A stretch of DNA of 64,000 bases from Pelomonas sp. Root1444 (lineage in GTDB: Bacteria > Pseudomonadota > Gammaproteobacteria > Burkholderiales > Burkholderiaceae_C). Where the stretch lies: NCBI RefSeq assembly GCF_001426885.1, contig NZ_LMFP01000028.1, positions 299,043 to 363,042 of the forward strand, given 5' to 3'. The notes under the pieces were generated by a model that saw nothing but the letters and a program-made list of their open reading frames with translations, had not been told where the DNA came from and did not search any database. Of this stretch, positions 8,732 through 20,083 are shown one piece after another; position 1 is the stretch's first letter; each line of letters opens with the position of its first letter. The position numbers and the translations under genes were made by a program.

Positions 8732-10213
8732 TCAGGTCGTCAGTGCTTGGCGGATGGCGACCTTGCACAGCTCCAGCAGGCCGCCCGGCAGCAGGCCGAA
8801 GACGAGCACTGCGGCGCCGTTCAGCGTCATGACGAAGCGCACGTCGGCGGGTGCGGCCAGCGGCGCGGTGTCGGTCGGCGCATCGAAGAACATGACCTTG
8901 ACGACGCGCAGGTAGTAGAACGCCCCCACCAGCGAGACGACGACGGCGAAGCCAGCCAGCCACAGGTAGAACGGCAGTTCGGGCGCCACCAGCGCCTGCA
9001 GCACGGCCAGCTTGGCGTAGAAGCCGACGGTCGGCGGCACACCGGCCAGCGAGAACATGAACAGCGTCATGACCAGCGCGAACCAGGGGCTGCGCTTGGC
9101 CAGGCCGGCCAGGTCCTTGATCTCTTCTGCCTCATGGCCCTGGCGCGACAGCAGGACGATCATGCCGAAGGTGCCCAGCGTCGTCAGCACGTAGGTGACG
9201 ACATAGAACATGGCCGAGCTGTAGGCGTTTGCTCCCCACTGCGTGCTGGCATTGACGACGCCGGCGGTCATGCCAAGCAGCATGAAGCCCATGTTGGCGA
9301 TGGTCGAATAGGCCAGCATGCGCTTGAGGTTGCTCTGCGCGATGGCGGCCAGGTTGCCGACCAGCAGCGACATGACGGACAGCACCACCAGCATCTGCTG
9401 CCAGTCGACGGCCAGGCCGATCATGCCTTCCACCAGCAGCCGCACGGTGATGGCGAACGCAGCCAGCTTGGGCGCGCCGCCGATGAGCAGCGTGACGGCC
9501 GTGGGGGCGCCCTGGTAGACGTCGGGCACCCACATGTGGAACGGGGCGGCGCCGAGCTTGAAGGCCAGGCCGGCAACGACGAAGACGACGCCGAAGATCA
9601 GCACGGCCTTGTTCGGGATGCCCTTGGAAATGACGTCGAAGACCTCGGGAATGGTCAGCGAGCCGGTGGCGCCATACATCATCGAAAGGCCGTACAGCAG
9701 GAAGCCGCTGGCCAACGCGCCGAGGACGAAGTACTTCATCGCAGCTTCGGTCGACACGGCGTGGTCACGGCGCAGCGCGACCAGCGCGTACAGCGACAGG
9801 CTCATCAGCTCCAGGCCGAGGTAGACGACCAGGAAGTTGTTGGCCGACAGCATCACGTTGATGCCCAGCAGCGCGAACAGGCTGAGGATGAAGAGCTCGC
9901 CCTTGAGCATCTCGCGGAAGGCGGCGTAGGGGCGCGCGTAGACCAGCGTGATCAGCGTGGCGACGCAGGCGAAGCCGGCCAGCAGGTGGCCCATGGGGTC
10001 GGCCACCACCATGTTCTGCATGGCGTAGGTGGTGACGCCGGCGTCGTAGTAGGAGAAATGCATGCCAGCCACGACCACCAACGTCAGTTGGGTCAGCCAG
10101 TAGGTGGGGCGGCGCTGTTCGTCGGTGACCCACAGGTCCACGAGCGCGACCACGCAGCCCATCGCGAGCAGCAGGATTTCGGGATAGATCGCGAGCCAGT
10201 TCATGTCGTTCAT
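8732..10213 (-). CDS. nuoN: NADH-quinone oxidoreductase subunit N
   Basis: A 493-residue antiporter-like proton-pumping subunit of complex I in the inner membrane. It is almost entirely hydrophobic, with about 14 helices. The KFGAAPFHMWVPDVYQGAP-type Mrp-antiporter motif is present (FKLGAAPFHMWVPDVYQGAP), as is LKRMLAYSTIANMGFMLLG with its conserved lysine. It is the last of fourteen nuo genes, 20 bp after nuoM. Confidence 0.97.
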   Translation of the reverse strand: MNDMNWLAIYPEILLLAMGCVVALVDLWVTDEQRRPTYWLTQLTLVVVAGMHFSYYDAGVTTYAMQNMVVADPMGHLLAGFACVATLITLVYARPYAAFREMLKGELFILSLFALLGINVMLSANNFLVVYLGLELMSLSLYALVALRRDHAVSTEAAMKYFVLGALASGFLLYGLSMMYGATGSLTIPEVFDVISKGIPNKAVLIFGVVFVVAGLAFKLGAAPFHMWVPDVYQGAPTAVTLLIGGAPKLAAFAITVRLLVEGMIGLAVDWQQMLVVLSVMSLLVGNLAAIAQSNLKRMLAYSTIANMGFMLLGMTAGVVNASTQWGANAYSSAMFYVVTYVLTTLGTFGMIVLLSRQGHEAEEIKDLAGLAKRSPWFALVMTLFMFSLAGVPPTVGFYAKLAVLQALVAPELPFYLWLAGFAVVVSLVGAFYYLRVVKVMFFDAPTDTAPLAAPADVRFVMTLNGAAVLVFGLLPGGLLELCKVAIRQALTT

Positions 10214-10233
10214 TGTTTTGCCTCAGCGCGCCA

Positions 10234-11709
10234 TCAACCGGGGATCTTGCTCTGCGCGACGTGCTGGAGCAGCTCGACGACGGAGTGGTGCATCACGTCG
10301 GTGAAGGGCTTGGGATACAGGCCCATGTAGAGCGTCGCCACGGCCAGCAGCGCCAGCATGATGAATTCGCGCTTGTTGATGTCGGTGAGCGCGCGGACGT
10401 CATCGTTGGCGATGTCGCCGAAGTAGACGCGCTTGACCATCCACAGCGTGTAGGCCGCGCCGAAGATCAGTGCGGTCGCGGCGACGCCGCCGAGCCAGAA
10501 GTCGTACTTCACGGTGCCCAGGATGACCATCCACTCGCCGACGAAGCCGGCCGTGGCGGGCAGGCCGCAGTTGGCCATGCCGAAGAACACGGCGAAGGCG
10601 GCGAACTTGGGCATGGTGTTGACGACGCCGCCGTAAGAGGCGATCTCGCGTGAATGCACGCGGTCGTAGAGCACGCCGATGCACAGGAACATCGCGCCCG
10701 ACACGAAGCCGTGGGCGATCATCTGCACCAGGCCGCCGGAGACGCCCAGCTCGTTGAAGATGAAGAAGCCCAGCGTGACGAAGCCCATGTGCGCGATGGA
10801 CGAGTAGGCCACCAGCTTCTTCATGTCCTTCTGCACCAGCGCGACGAGGCCGATGTAGACGACGGCGATCAGCGACATCGCGATGATGAGCCACGACCAT
10901 TCGCGCGCGGCGTCAGGCGCAATGGGCAGCGAGAAGCGCAGGAAGCCGTAGCAGCCCAGCTTGAGCATGATGGCCGCCAGCACGACGGAGCCGCCGGTGG
11001 GTGCCTCCACGTGCGCATCGGGCAGCCAGGTGTGCACCGGCCACATCGGCACCTTGACCGAGAATGCGGCGAGGAAGGCGAAGAAGAGATAGGTCTGCGC
11101 GCCACCGGTCAGCGGCAACTGGTGCCAGGTCTGGATGTCGAAGCTGCCACCGGCCTTGACGTACAGGTAGAGCAGCGCGATCAGCATCAGCAGCGAGCCG
11201 GCCAGCGTGTACAGGAAGAACTTGAAGGCCGCGTAGACACGGTTCGGCCCGCCCCAGACGCCGATGATGATGTACATCGGGATCAGCGTGGCCTCGAAGA
11301 ACACGTAGAACAGCATGCCGTCCAGCGCGCTGAACACGCCCACCATCAGGCCCGACAGGATCAGGAACGCGCCCATGTACTGGTTGACGCGCGTCTCGAT
11401 GACCTCCCAGGCGGAGATGACGACGATGACGGTGATGAAGGCCGTCAGCGGCACGAACCACATCGAGATGCCGTCCACGCCGAGGTGGTAGTGGATGTTG
11501 AAGCGGGCAATCCAGGGCTGGTTCTCGACGAACTGCATGGCAGCCGTCGTGGTGTCGAAACCGGTGATCAGCGGGATGGTGGCGAGGAAGCTCGCCACCG
11601 CCGCCACCAGGGCCAGCCAGCGCACTGCGTGCGCCTGGTCGTCGCGCCCGAGCGCCAGCAGCAGCGCGCCGCAGACGATGGGCAGAAAAATCGCAAGACT
11701 CAGCAACAT
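10234..11709 (-). CDS. nuoM: NADH-quinone oxidoreductase subunit M
   Basis: A 491-residue antiporter-like membrane subunit, one of three (L, M, N) that carry proton channels. Family marks include the TM5 glutamate region (YVFFEATLIPMYIIIGVWGG), VPMWPVHTWLPDAHVEAPT and the lysine-containing MKKLVAYSSIAHMGFVTLG. The length is normal for the family, and the start is 13 bp after the nuoL stop. Confidence 0.97.
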   Translation of the reverse strand: MLLSLAIFLPIVCGALLLALGRDDQAHAVRWLALVAAVASFLATIPLITGFDTTTAAMQFVENQPWIARFNIHYHLGVDGISMWFVPLTAFITVIVVISAWEVIETRVNQYMGAFLILSGLMVGVFSALDGMLFYVFFEATLIPMYIIIGVWGGPNRVYAAFKFFLYTLAGSLLMLIALLYLYVKAGGSFDIQTWHQLPLTGGAQTYLFFAFLAAFSVKVPMWPVHTWLPDAHVEAPTGGSVVLAAIMLKLGCYGFLRFSLPIAPDAAREWSWLIIAMSLIAVVYIGLVALVQKDMKKLVAYSSIAHMGFVTLGFFIFNELGVSGGLVQMIAHGFVSGAMFLCIGVLYDRVHSREIASYGGVVNTMPKFAAFAVFFGMANCGLPATAGFVGEWMVILGTVKYDFWLGGVAATALIFGAAYTLWMVKRVYFGDIANDDVRALTDINKREFIMLALLAVATLYMGLYPKPFTDVMHHSVVELLQHVAQSKIPG

Positions 11710-11722
11710 TCTTGTTATCTCC

Positions 11723-13768
11723 TCAAGCCCCGAGGAGCGACTTGAACTGGGGCTCGATGTAGGGCCACAGCTGCCAGGTCATCAGGCCGGTCACGCCGAG
11801 GATCATGACGAGCGCGTACCAGTACAGATGGCCGGTCTGGACGCGACGCACCAGGCCGGCGATGCCGCCGACCGTGCGGGCTGAGCCATTGATGATGAGC
11901 CCGTCGATGAGGGCGCCATCGCCGCCCTTCCACAGGCCGACGCCGATGGCGCGCGCCAGGCGGGCCAGGACGTTCTCGTTGAACCAGTCCATGAAGTACT
12001 TGTTCTCCAGGACGATGATCAACGGGCGCAGCACCTTGGCCAGCGTCGCCGGGATGCTGGGCGCGACCATGTAGAAGACGTAGGCCGTCACGACACCGGC
12101 CAGGGCCAGCCAGAACGGCAGCGTGGTCAGGCCGTGCAGGGCCATTGCCGCGGCGCCATGGAACTCGTGCGCCAGTTCCTCCATCGCCGGATGGGCGTGC
12201 AGGTTGACGGTGATCGCGTCCTTCAGGAAGTCGCCGAACAGCATCGGCTGGATGGTCATGAAGCCGATGACGACCGAAGGGATGGCCAGCAGCACCAGCG
12301 GCACCCAGACGACGGCAGGCGACTCGTGCGGCGTGTGCGCATGCGAATCGTGGCCATGGTCATCGTCGTGATGATCATGCTCGCCCGGGAACGGCTTGTG
12401 GTGGAAGTGCTCCTTGCCATGGAAGACGAGGAAGTACATCCGGAACGAGTAGAAGGCCGTCACGAACACGCCCGCGATGACGGCGAAGTACGCGAAGCCC
12501 GCACCCGGCAGATGGCTGGCATGCACGGCCTCGATGATCGAGTCCTTGGAATAGAAGCCCGAGAACAGCGGCGTGCCGATCAGCGCGAGCGAACCCAGCA
12601 GCGACGTGATCCACGTGATGGGCATGTACTTGCGCAGGCCGCCCATGTTGCGGATGTCCTGATCGTGGTGCATGCCGATGATGACGGAGCCCGCGCCGAG
12701 GAACAGCAGCGCCTTGAAGAAGGCGTGCGTCATCAGGTGGAAGACGGCGACCGAATACGCCGAAGCGCCCAGGGCCACCGTCATGTAGCCGAGCTGCGAC
12801 AGCGTGGAGTACGCGACGACGCGCTTGATGTCGTTCTGGATGATGCCCAGGAAGCCCATGAACAGCGCCGTGATCGCGCCGATCACCATGACGAAGTTCA
12901 GCGCGGTGTCGGACAGCTCGAACAGCGGCGACATGCGCGCCACCATGAAGATGCCGGCCGTCACCATCGTCGCCGCGTGGATCAGCGCGGAGATGGGCGT
13001 CGGGCCCTCCATCGAGTCCGGCAGCCAGACGTGCAGCGGGAACTGCGCCGACTTGCCCATCGCGCCGATGAACAGGCAGATGCAGGCGACGGTCAGAAGC
13101 GCCCAGTCGGTGCCGGGGAAGACCAGCTTGGACAGTTCGTCCGCCTTGGCAAAGGTCTCGGCGTAGTTGAGCGAACCGCCGAACGCCACCAGCAGGCCGA
13201 TGCCGAGGATGAAGCCGAAGTCACCGACCCGGTTCACCAGGAAGGCCTTCATGTTGGCGAAGATGGCGCTCTGTTTTTTGTACCAGAAGCCGATCAGCAG
13301 GTAGGACACCAGGCCCACCGCTTCCCAGCCGAAGAACAGCTGCAGCATGTTGTTGCTCATGACCAGCATCAGCATGCTGAACGTGAACAGCGAGATGTAT
13401 GAGAAGAAGCGCTGGTAGCCGTCGTCCTCTTCCATGTAGCCGATGGTGTAGATGTGCACCATCAGCGACACGAAGGTCACGACGCACATCATCATGGCGG
13501 TCAGGCCATCGATGAGGAAGCCGACCTCCATCTTCAGCGGGCCGAGCACCATCCATTCGTAGATGGTCGCGTTGAAGCGCGCGCCGTCGACGGCGACGCT
13601 GTACAGCGTCTGCGCCGACAGGATGAAGGCGATCAGCACGCCGAGGATGGTGACGATGTGCGAGCCGCGCCGGCCCACTGCCCGGCCGAAGAAGCCGGCC
13701 ACGACGGCGCCCACCAGCGGCGCCAACGGCACCGCGAGCAGCGTGTTCTGGGAGAGTTGTGCAGGCAT
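11723..13768 (-). CDS. nuoL: NADH-quinone oxidoreductase subunit L
   Basis: A 681-residue subunit, the most distal proton-pumping module of complex I. It has the usual 14 core helices with AQFPLHVWLPDSMEGPTPISALIHAATM and VAYSTLSQLGYM signatures, followed by the extra C-terminal region that forms the lateral helix and a final anchor. A His/Asp-rich stretch near residues 465-485 (HDHHDDDHGHDSHAH) sits in a loop before the lateral helix; it is common in proteobacterial NuoL and could bind metal incidentally. The gene is 7 bp downstream of nuoK. Confidence 0.97.
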   Translation of the reverse strand: MPAQLSQNTLLAVPLAPLVGAVVAGFFGRAVGRRGSHIVTILGVLIAFILSAQTLYSVAVDGARFNATIYEWMVLGPLKMEVGFLIDGLTAMMMCVVTFVSLMVHIYTIGYMEEDDGYQRFFSYISLFTFSMLMLVMSNNMLQLFFGWEAVGLVSYLLIGFWYKKQSAIFANMKAFLVNRVGDFGFILGIGLLVAFGGSLNYAETFAKADELSKLVFPGTDWALLTVACICLFIGAMGKSAQFPLHVWLPDSMEGPTPISALIHAATMVTAGIFMVARMSPLFELSDTALNFVMVIGAITALFMGFLGIIQNDIKRVVAYSTLSQLGYMTVALGASAYSVAVFHLMTHAFFKALLFLGAGSVIIGMHHDQDIRNMGGLRKYMPITWITSLLGSLALIGTPLFSGFYSKDSIIEAVHASHLPGAGFAYFAVIAGVFVTAFYSFRMYFLVFHGKEHFHHKPFPGEHDHHDDDHGHDSHAHTPHESPAVVWVPLVLLAIPSVVIGFMTIQPMLFGDFLKDAITVNLHAHPAMEELAHEFHGAAAMALHGLTTLPFWLALAGVVTAYVFYMVAPSIPATLAKVLRPLIIVLENKYFMDWFNENVLARLARAIGVGLWKGGDGALIDGLIINGSARTVGGIAGLVRRVQTGHLYWYALVMILGVTGLMTWQLWPYIEPQFKSLLGA

Positions 13769-13775
13769 CTTGTTC

Positions 13776-14105
13776 TTATCCCTTCAGCGCATCCAGCTCT
13801 TCGACGTTGATGCTGGCGCGGTTGCGGAACAGCACGACGAGGATGGCCAGGCCGATGGCCGACTCGGCCGCCGCGACGGTCAGGATGAAGAACACGAAGA
13901 CCTGGCCCGCCATGTCGCCCAGGTAGTGCGAGAAGGCGACGAAGTTCAGGTTGACCGCCAGCAGCATCAGCTCGATGGCCATCAGCAGCACGATCAGGTT
14001 CTTGCGGTTCAGGAAGATGCCGATCACCGACAGCGCGAACAACATCGCGCCCAGCGTCAGGAAGTGGCCCAGGGTCAAGCCACTCAGTCCAGCAATGCCG
14101 GTCAT
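13776..14105 (-). CDS. nuoK: NADH-quinone oxidoreductase subunit K
   Basis: A 109-residue subunit with three transmembrane helices. The two conserved membrane glutamates of the quinone-to-pump proton pathway are visible in [16 protein letters not shown] and [14 protein letters not shown]. The length is slightly over the usual 100-102 because of the N-terminus. Its ATG overlaps the nuoJ stop (ATGA), indicating coupled translation. Confidence 0.96.
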   Translation of the reverse strand: MTGIAGLSGLTLGHFLTLGAMLFALSVIGIFLNRKNLIVLLMAIELMLLAVNLNFVAFSHYLGDMAGQVFVFFILTVAAAESAIGLAILVVLFRNRASINVEELDALKG

Positions 14106-14743
14106 GCCTGGCCTCCTTCGGTGGGTGCAGCAGGTTGCGTGGGCGCGCTGACGGTCGGCGCCATCTTGACGATCTTCAGGCGCTGGGCCTTGGTGACCTT
14201 GACCTGCTCGGACGCGTCCATGGCGCGTGAATCCTTGCGGCGGCGCAGAGTCAACGCGATGGCCGCGACGATGGCCACCAGCAACAGCACGGCGGCGATC
14301 TGCAGCGGATAGAGGTAACTCGTGTAGATCTCGATGCCCAGCAGTTTCGTGTTGCCGAGCTTGAGCTGTTCGGCGGTGGCCACCGGCGCATCGGACAGCT
14401 GGTAGCCGCCCATCAGCACGATGCCCATCTCAAATGCGATCAGCGCGCCGATGACGGCGGCGACGGGCAGGTGCTTCCAGAAGCCCTCACGCATGCTGTC
14501 CGTGTTCAGGTCCAGCATCATGACGACGAACAGGAACAGCACCATGACGGCGCCGATGTAGACGAGCACCAGCGCAATCGCCAGGAACTCGGCCTTCAGC
14601 AGCATCCAGATGCAGGACGCCGTGAAGAACGACAGGATCAGGAAAAGCGCGGCGTGCACGGTGCTGCGCGCCGTGATGACACGGAACGAGCTCACCAGCA
14701 GGATGCCGGAAAAGACGTAGAAGAGGATGGTCGTGATGTCCAT
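14102..14743 (-). CDS. nuoJ: NADH-quinone oxidoreductase subunit J
   Basis: A 213-residue membrane subunit with five helices; [21 protein letters not shown] corresponds to the conserved TM3 that carries a pi-bulge in solved structures. The start [13 protein letters not shown] at 14743 gives the family N-terminus. The last 45 residues are a polar, charged tail ([17 protein letters not shown] onward, then Pro/Ala/Thr-rich) facing the cytoplasm, as often seen in Burkholderiales. It lies 53 bp after nuoI, the widest gap within the distal half of the operon. Confidence 0.96.
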   Translation of the reverse strand: MDITTILFYVFSGILLVSSFRVITARSTVHAALFLILSFFTASCIWMLLKAEFLAIALVLVYIGAVMVLFLFVVMMLDLNTDSMREGFWKHLPVAAVIGALIAFEMGIVLMGGYQLSDAPVATAEQLKLGNTKLLGIEIYTSYLYPLQIAAVLLLVAIVAAIALTLRRRKDSRAMDASEQVKVTKAQRLKIVKMAPTVSAPTQPAAPTEGGQA

Positions 14744-14796
14744 GCGTATCCAGGCCAGGCGGCTGGACCGTGCGTCGGCTGTGGCGCCGGCGACGA

Positions 14797-15285
14797 TCAG
14801 CGGTACTTGGCGTCCGCCTCCTTTTGGGCCGCGATTTGGGGCTCGTACTTGTCGCCAACGGCCAGCAGCATGTCCTTGGTGAAGTACAGGTCGCCGCGCT
14901 TTTCGCCGTGGTATTCGAAGATGCTCGTTTCGACGATGGAGTCCACCGGGCAGCTTTCTTCGCAGAAGCCGCAGAAGATGCACTTGGTCAGGTCGATGTC
15001 GTAGCGCGTCGTGCGGCGGCTGCCGTCGGCGCGCACGTCGCTCTCGATGGTGATGGCCATCGCGGGGCAAACGGCCTCGCACAGCTTGCAGGCGATGCAA
15101 CGCTCTTCACCGTTCTCGTAGCGGCGCAACGCATGCAAGCCGCGGAAACGCGGGCTCAGCGGCGTCTTTTCCTCAGGGAACTGGACGGTGATATTGCGCG
15201 ACAGGAAGTGCCGGCCGGTGAGCTTCATTCCCTTGAGCAGTTCCCAGAGGAAGAAGGTCTTCGCGAAATTCGTGATTGCAGTCAT
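14797..15285 (-). CDS. nuoI: NADH-quinone oxidoreductase subunit I (2x[4Fe-4S] ferredoxin)
   Basis: A 162-residue peripheral-arm subunit carrying clusters N6a and N6b. Two full CxxCxxCxxxCP motifs are present: [12 protein letters not shown] and [12 protein letters not shown]. It passes electrons from NuoG towards NuoB. The ATG at 15285 ([12 protein letters not shown]) is chosen because the sequence further upstream is not conserved in type and would overlap the end region of nuoH. Confidence 0.97.
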   Translation of the reverse strand: MTAITNFAKTFFLWELLKGMKLTGRHFLSRNITVQFPEEKTPLSPRFRGLHALRRYENGEERCIACKLCEAVCPAMAITIESDVRADGSRRTTRYDIDLTKCIFCGFCEESCPVDSIVETSIFEYHGEKRGDLYFTKDMLLAVGDKYEPQIAAQKEADAKYR

Positions 15286-15295
15286 GGTCGCCGCC

Positions 15296-16393
15296 TCACT
15301 TCCAGATGTTGAACGGCGTCTGCATCCAGGCACCGACAACGACCAGCCAGATCAGCGTGATGGGAATGAAGATCTTCCAGCCCAGACGCATGATCTGGTC
15401 GTAGCGGAAGCGTGGGAACGTGGCGCGCACCCACAGGAACATCGTGACGACGACGAAGGTCTTGCCGAACAGCCACGCCCAGTTCCAGAACGCCATCGTG
15501 TGCTGGATGAAGGCCGGCGTCTCCATGCCGAACAGGCTCCAGGAGATGGGAGCGCTCCAGCCGCCCAGGAACATGACGACGGCCAGTGCCGACACCAGGA
15601 TCATGTTGGCGTACTCGGCGAGGAAGAACATCGCGAAGGACATGCCCGAGTACTCGATCATGTGGCCGGCGACGATTTCCGACTCGCCTTCGACCACGTC
15701 GAACGGGTGGCGGTTGGTTTCGGCCAGGCCCGAGATGAAGTAGACGATGAAGATGGGGAACAGCGGCAGCCAGTTCCACGACAGCAGCGGCACGCCGTGT
15801 GACGCAAACCAGCCGCGCTCCTGCACCTGCACGACCTCGGTCATGTTCAGGCTGCCGGTCACCATCAGCACGACGACCAGCGCGAAGCCCATCGCGATCT
15901 CGTAGGAGACCATCTGCGCCGAGGCGCGCAGTGCGCCGAGGAAGGCGTACTTCGAGTTGGACGCCCAGCCGGCGATGATGACGCCGTAGACCTCCAGCGA
16001 CGTGATCGCCATCAGGAACAGCAGGCCGGCGTTGACGTTGGCGACCGCGGCGTCCGGGCCGAAGGGCACGACGGCCCAGGCCGCCAGCGCCGGCATGATG
16101 GTCATGACGGGGCCGAGGAAGAACAGGCCCTTGCTGGCGGCGGCGGGCTTGATGATCTCCTTGAAGATCAGTTTGACCGCGTCGGCGATGGGCGTCAGCA
16201 GGCCGAAGGGGCCCACGCGGTTAGGGCCCGGGCGGATCTGCGACCAGCCGATGGCCTTGCGCTCCCACAGCGTCAGGTAGGCGACGCAGAGCATCAGCGG
16301 CGCCACCACCGCGACGATCTTCAGCAGGCTCCAGACCAGGGGCCACAGGCCACCCAGCAGCGAAGCGCCGTTTTGGTAGAGGGTGTCGATCAT
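15296..16393 (-). CDS. nuoH: NADH-quinone oxidoreductase subunit H
   Basis: A 365-residue membrane subunit at the junction of the peripheral and membrane arms, forming the floor of the ubiquinone pocket. Signatures are [19 protein letters not shown], followed by [16 protein letters not shown], and [19 protein letters not shown], the charged loop facing the quinone cavity. It has about eight helices and normal length, 14 bp after nuoG. Confidence 0.97.
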   Translation of the reverse strand: MIDTLYQNGASLLGGLWPLVWSLLKIVAVVAPLMLCVAYLTLWERKAIGWSQIRPGPNRVGPFGLLTPIADAVKLIFKEIIKPAAASKGLFFLGPVMTIMPALAAWAVVPFGPDAAVANVNAGLLFLMAITSLEVYGVIIAGWASNSKYAFLGALRASAQMVSYEIAMGFALVVVLMVTGSLNMTEVVQVQERGWFASHGVPLLSWNWLPLFPIFIVYFISGLAETNRHPFDVVEGESEIVAGHMIEYSGMSFAMFFLAEYANMILVSALAVVMFLGGWSAPISWSLFGMETPAFIQHTMAFWNWAWLFGKTFVVVTMFLWVRATFPRFRYDQIMRLGWKIFIPITLIWLVVVGAWMQTPFNIWK

Positions 16394-16407
16394 TCTTGTG
16401 GGCTCCC

Positions 16408-18714
16408 TCAGACCTTGCTCAGCGTCAGCGTGCCGAAGGCAGCACCCAGCGCGGCGGTTTGCGGCAGGCCGGCGGGTACGCGGGCGACACCATCGGGCAG
16501 GCCGGCTTCAAGGCGGGCCGGCAGCTGGGCGGCGCCGCCGTCCTGCACGATGCGCACCTGGTCGCCGGCTGAAAGACCCAGCTGCTGCCAGAGGCCCGTC
16601 GGCAGGCCGACGACAGGCGCTTCACGGCCGTCGGCGGTGAGCTGCAATGGTGTCGAGTTGCGTACCAGCGCATCGGTCGCGTAGATCGGCAGGTTGGCGA
16701 AGCGCTCGACGCCTTCGGCGCGCGCGGCCATCTGCGGCACGGCCGTCGTCGCGTTGCTGAGCCGGCCGGTAAATTCACCGCCCAGCGCCTGTTCGCGCAC
16801 CTGCTCGGAGCTGTCCTGGTCAAAGCCAGGGAGACCCAGCAGGTTGCCCAGCACGCGCAGCAGCTTCCAGCCCGGGCGGGTTTCCAGCAGCGGCCGAGCA
16901 ACGCCGACGAAGCTCTGCAGGCGGCCCTCGGCGTTGACGAACGAGCCCGATGTCTCGGTGAAAGGCGCGATCGGCAGCAGCACGTCGGCGTACTCCACGC
17001 CGCTCTTGAACGGACTCATGACCACGACCATCTCGGCGGCGCCCAGCGCCTTGGCGGCAGCGGCCGGGTTGGCCGCGTCGAGCAACGGGTCGGCGTTCAG
17101 CAGCAGCAAGGCCTTCAGCGACGTGCCACCCAGCATCTGGCCGGCATTCAGGCCGTCGCCCTGCGGTTGCGCCTTGACCAGTTGGGCACCGACCGTGTTG
17201 GCGGCGGCCGTCAGGTAGCCGATGCTCGCGCCGGTCTGCTGGGCAATCCACTGCGCCAGCGCCAACAGGCTGGAGGCCTGAGGATGCTCCGCCGCGGCAT
17301 TGCCGAGCAACACGGCCTTGGCCCGGCCGGCGACCAGGCTTTCGGCGATGGCCTTGGCTGCGTCCGTTGCCGTGCCGGCCAGCGGTGCGCCCGGGCCGAT
17401 CGCAGCAGCCACATCGGCCAGGGCTTGCACCCAGCCGGAAGGTGCGGCGGACAACGAAGCGCCGAGCGGCATCAGCCAGTCGTCGTGGTTGACGCCGACG
17501 CGGTGCACGACGGCGCCGCGGCGGGCTGCCGCGCGCAGCCGGGCGGCGAACAGCGGGTGATCCTTGCGCAGGCTGGAGCCGATGACGAGGGCGCGATCGA
17601 GTTCAGACAGGCTGGCGATGCTGGCGCCCAGCCAACGCGCCTGGCCGGCGGGCGCGGCATTGCCGAAATCGCTGTGGCGCAGGCGGTGGTCGATGTTGTC
17701 GCTGCCCAGGCCGCGCACGATCTGCGTCAGCAGGTGCAACTCTTCCACAGTGCTGTGCGCCGAGCCCAGCGCGCCGATCGCTGCCGGACCGTGGTCGTGG
17801 GCGATGGACTTGAGGCCGTTGGCGACATACTCCAGCGCCGTCGTCCAGTCGACCTGCTTCCAGGCGCCGCCCTGCTTGATCATGGGCGCCGTCAGGCGGG
17901 CGTCGCTGTTCAGGGCCTCATAGCTGAAGCGGTCACGGTCGGCGATCCAGCATTCGTTGACGGCCTCGTTCTCCAGCGGCACGACGCGCATCACCTGGTT
18001 GCCCTTGACCTGGACGATCAGGTTGGCGCCGGTGGAGTCGTGCGGGCTGACGCTCTTGCGGCGCGACAGCTCCCACGTACGGGCGCTGTAGCGGAACGGC
18101 TTGCTGGTCAGCGCGCCGACCGGGCACAGGTCGATCATGTTGCCGGACAACTCGGAGTCCACCGTGCGGCCGACGAAGGTCTGGATCTCGCTGTGCTCGC
18201 CGCGGTGGGCCATGCCCAGTTCCATGACGCCGGCGATCTCCTGGCCGAAGCGCACGCAGCGGGTGCAGTGGATGCAACGGCTCATCTCTTCCATCGAGAT
18301 CAGCGGGCCGACGTTCTTGTGGAAGACGACGCGCTTTTCTTCGGTGTAGCGGCTCTTGCTCGCACCGTAGCCGACCGCGAGGTCCTGCAGCTGGCACTCG
18401 CCCCCCTGGTCGCAGATGGGGCAGTCCAGCGGGTGGTTGATCAGCAGGAATTCCATGACGCCCTGCTGAGCCTTGATCGCCTTGTCGCTCTTGGTGCGGA
18501 CGATCATGCCCTGCGTGACCGGGGTCGCGCAGGCCGGCATGGGCTTGGGCGCCTTCTCCACGTCCACCAGGCACATGCGGCAGTTGGCCGCAATGCTCAG
18601 CTTCTTGTGGTAGCAGAAGTGCGGGATGTAGGTGCCGGCCTTCTCGGCGGCATGCATGACCATGCTGCCTTCCTGGACCGAGACCTTCTGACCGTCGAGT
18701 TCGATTTCAACCAT
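16408..18714 (-). CDS. nuoG: NADH-quinone oxidoreductase subunit G
   Basis: A 768-residue peripheral subunit holding several iron-sulfur clusters. The N-terminal [2Fe-2S] site shows Cys spaced x10, x2 and x13 ([17 protein letters not shown], then ACATP). The His-ligated N5 site is [18 protein letters not shown]. The next [4Fe-4S] ligands are in CIHCTRC and [10 protein letters not shown]. From about residue 220 it carries the molybdopterin-oxidoreductase-like fold without a cofactor, its sequence much more Ala-rich and variable. It lies 20 bp after nuoF. Confidence 0.97.
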   Translation of the reverse strand: MVEIELDGQKVSVQEGSMVMHAAEKAGTYIPHFCYHKKLSIAANCRMCLVDVEKAPKPMPACATPVTQGMIVRTKSDKAIKAQQGVMEFLLINHPLDCPICDQGGECQLQDLAVGYGASKSRYTEEKRVVFHKNVGPLISMEEMSRCIHCTRCVRFGQEIAGVMELGMAHRGEHSEIQTFVGRTVDSELSGNMIDLCPVGALTSKPFRYSARTWELSRRKSVSPHDSTGANLIVQVKGNQVMRVVPLENEAVNECWIADRDRFSYEALNSDARLTAPMIKQGGAWKQVDWTTALEYVANGLKSIAHDHGPAAIGALGSAHSTVEELHLLTQIVRGLGSDNIDHRLRHSDFGNAAPAGQARWLGASIASLSELDRALVIGSSLRKDHPLFAARLRAAARRGAVVHRVGVNHDDWLMPLGASLSAAPSGWVQALADVAAAIGPGAPLAGTATDAAKAIAESLVAGRAKAVLLGNAAAEHPQASSLLALAQWIAQQTGASIGYLTAAANTVGAQLVKAQPQGDGLNAGQMLGGTSLKALLLLNADPLLDAANPAAAAKALGAAEMVVVMSPFKSGVEYADVLLPIAPFTETSGSFVNAEGRLQSFVGVARPLLETRPGWKLLRVLGNLLGLPGFDQDSSEQVREQALGGEFTGRLSNATTAVPQMAARAEGVERFANLPIYATDALVRNSTPLQLTADGREAPVVGLPTGLWQQLGLSAGDQVRIVQDGGAAQLPARLEAGLPDGVARVPAGLPQTAALGAAFGTLTLSKV

Positions 18715-18734
18715 GGTGGTGTTTCTCTAGGCGC

Positions 18735-20075
18735 TCAGGTCGGAGCCACCAGGGGCTTCTTGTGTTCAATCAAGTGCACGAACTCGTGCTTGAAGTGCTT
18801 GATCATGGCGCGCACGGGCATCGCGGCAGCGTCGCCCAACGCGCAGATCGTGCGGCCTTGGATGTTGTCGGCCACCGAGTTCAGCAGGTCGATGTCCTCG
18901 GCCCTGCCCTCGCCGTGATAGATGCGTTCCAGCACGCGGTGCATCCAGCCCGTGCCTTCGCGGCAAGGCGTGCACTGGCCGCAGGATTCGTGGGCGTAGA
19001 AGTAGGACAGGCGCAGCAGGCTCTGCACCATGCAGCGCGAGTCGTCGATGACGATGACGGCGCCCGAGCCCAGCATGGAGCCGGCCTTGGCGATGGAGTC
19101 GTAGTCCATCGTGCACTGCATCATCACTTCGGCCGGCAGCACCGGGGCCGACGAGCCACCGGGGATGACGGCCTTGAGCTTGCGACCCTTGCGCACGCCA
19201 CCGGCCATCTCCAGCAGCACCGAGAACGGCGTGCCCAGCGGGATCTCGAAGTTGCCTGGCTTCTCGACGTCGCCCGACACCGAGAACAGCTTGGTGCCGC
19301 CGTTGTTGGGCTTGCCGATCTCCAGGTAGGCCTGGCCGCCGTTGCGGATGATCCAGGGCACCGCAGCAAACGTCTCGGTGTTGTTGATGGTGGTGGGCTT
19401 GCCGTACAGGCCGAAGCTGGCCGGGAACGGCGGCTTGAAGCGGGGTTGACCCTTCTTGCCTTCCAGCGATTCCAGCAGCGCGGTTTCCTCGCCGCAGATG
19501 TAGGCGCCGAAGCCATGATGGGCATGCAGCTGGAAATTGAAGCCGCTGCCCATGATGCCGTTGCCGAGATAGCCGGCGGCGCGGGCTTCTTCCAGGGCGG
19601 CCTCGAAGCGCTCGTAGACCTCGAAGATCTCGCCGTGGATGTAGTTGTAGCCTACCGTGATGCCCATCGCGTAGGCGGCGATGGCCATGCCCTCGATGAC
19701 CTGATGCGGGTTGAACATCAGGATGTCGCGGTCCTTGCAGGTGCCCGGCTCGCCTTCGTCGGAGTTGCAGACGAGGTACTTCTGGCCCGGGAACTGGCGC
19801 GGCATGAAGCTCCACTTCAGGCCGGTCGGGAAGCCGGCGCCGCCGCGGCCGCGCAGGGCCGAGGTCTTCACTTCGGCGATGACCTGGTCAGGCGTCAGGC
19901 CCTCGCCGCCGTCGGCGGCCAGGATCTTCTTCAGCGCTGCGTAACCGCCGCGGGCTTCGTAGTCCTTGATCGACCAGTTCTTGCCGTCCAGGTCCGCGTA
20001 GATCTGCGGGCTGATGTGGCGGCCATGGAAGCAGGTCTCGGCGCCGGTGCTTTGGAATTTGGAAAGGTCCAGCAT
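18735..20075 (-). CDS. nuoF: NADH-quinone oxidoreductase subunit F (NADH- and FMN-binding)
   Basis: A 446-residue subunit that oxidises NADH and passes the hydride through FMN. It shows the glycine-rich nucleotide site [15 protein letters not shown] near residues 75-90 and the cluster N3 motif [15 protein letters not shown], with the fourth cysteine in [17 protein letters not shown] contacts are expected around [13 protein letters not shown]. The length is typical and the gene is 8 bp after nuoE. Confidence 0.98.
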   Translation of the reverse strand: MLDLSKFQSTGAETCFHGRHISPQIYADLDGKNWSIKDYEARGGYAALKKILAADGGEGLTPDQVIAEVKTSALRGRGGAGFPTGLKWSFMPRQFPGQKYLVCNSDEGEPGTCKDRDILMFNPHQVIEGMAIAAYAMGITVGYNYIHGEIFEVYERFEAALEEARAAGYLGNGIMGSGFNFQLHAHHGFGAYICGEETALLESLEGKKGQPRFKPPFPASFGLYGKPTTINNTETFAAVPWIIRNGGQAYLEIGKPNNGGTKLFSVSGDVEKPGNFEIPLGTPFSVLLEMAGGVRKGRKLKAVIPGGSSAPVLPAEVMMQCTMDYDSIAKAGSMLGSGAVIVIDDSRCMVQSLLRLSYFYAHESCGQCTPCREGTGWMHRVLERIYHGEGRAEDIDLLNSVADNIQGRTICALGDAAAMPVRAMIKHFKHEFVHLIEHKKPLVAPT

Positions 20076-20083
20076 CGTCTTCC

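Noticed and set aside
12298..12400. His/Asp-rich coding stretch in nuoL as a possible metal-responsive insertion
   Set aside because: Such loops before the lateral helix are common in proteobacterial NuoL; no sign of an inserted domain.
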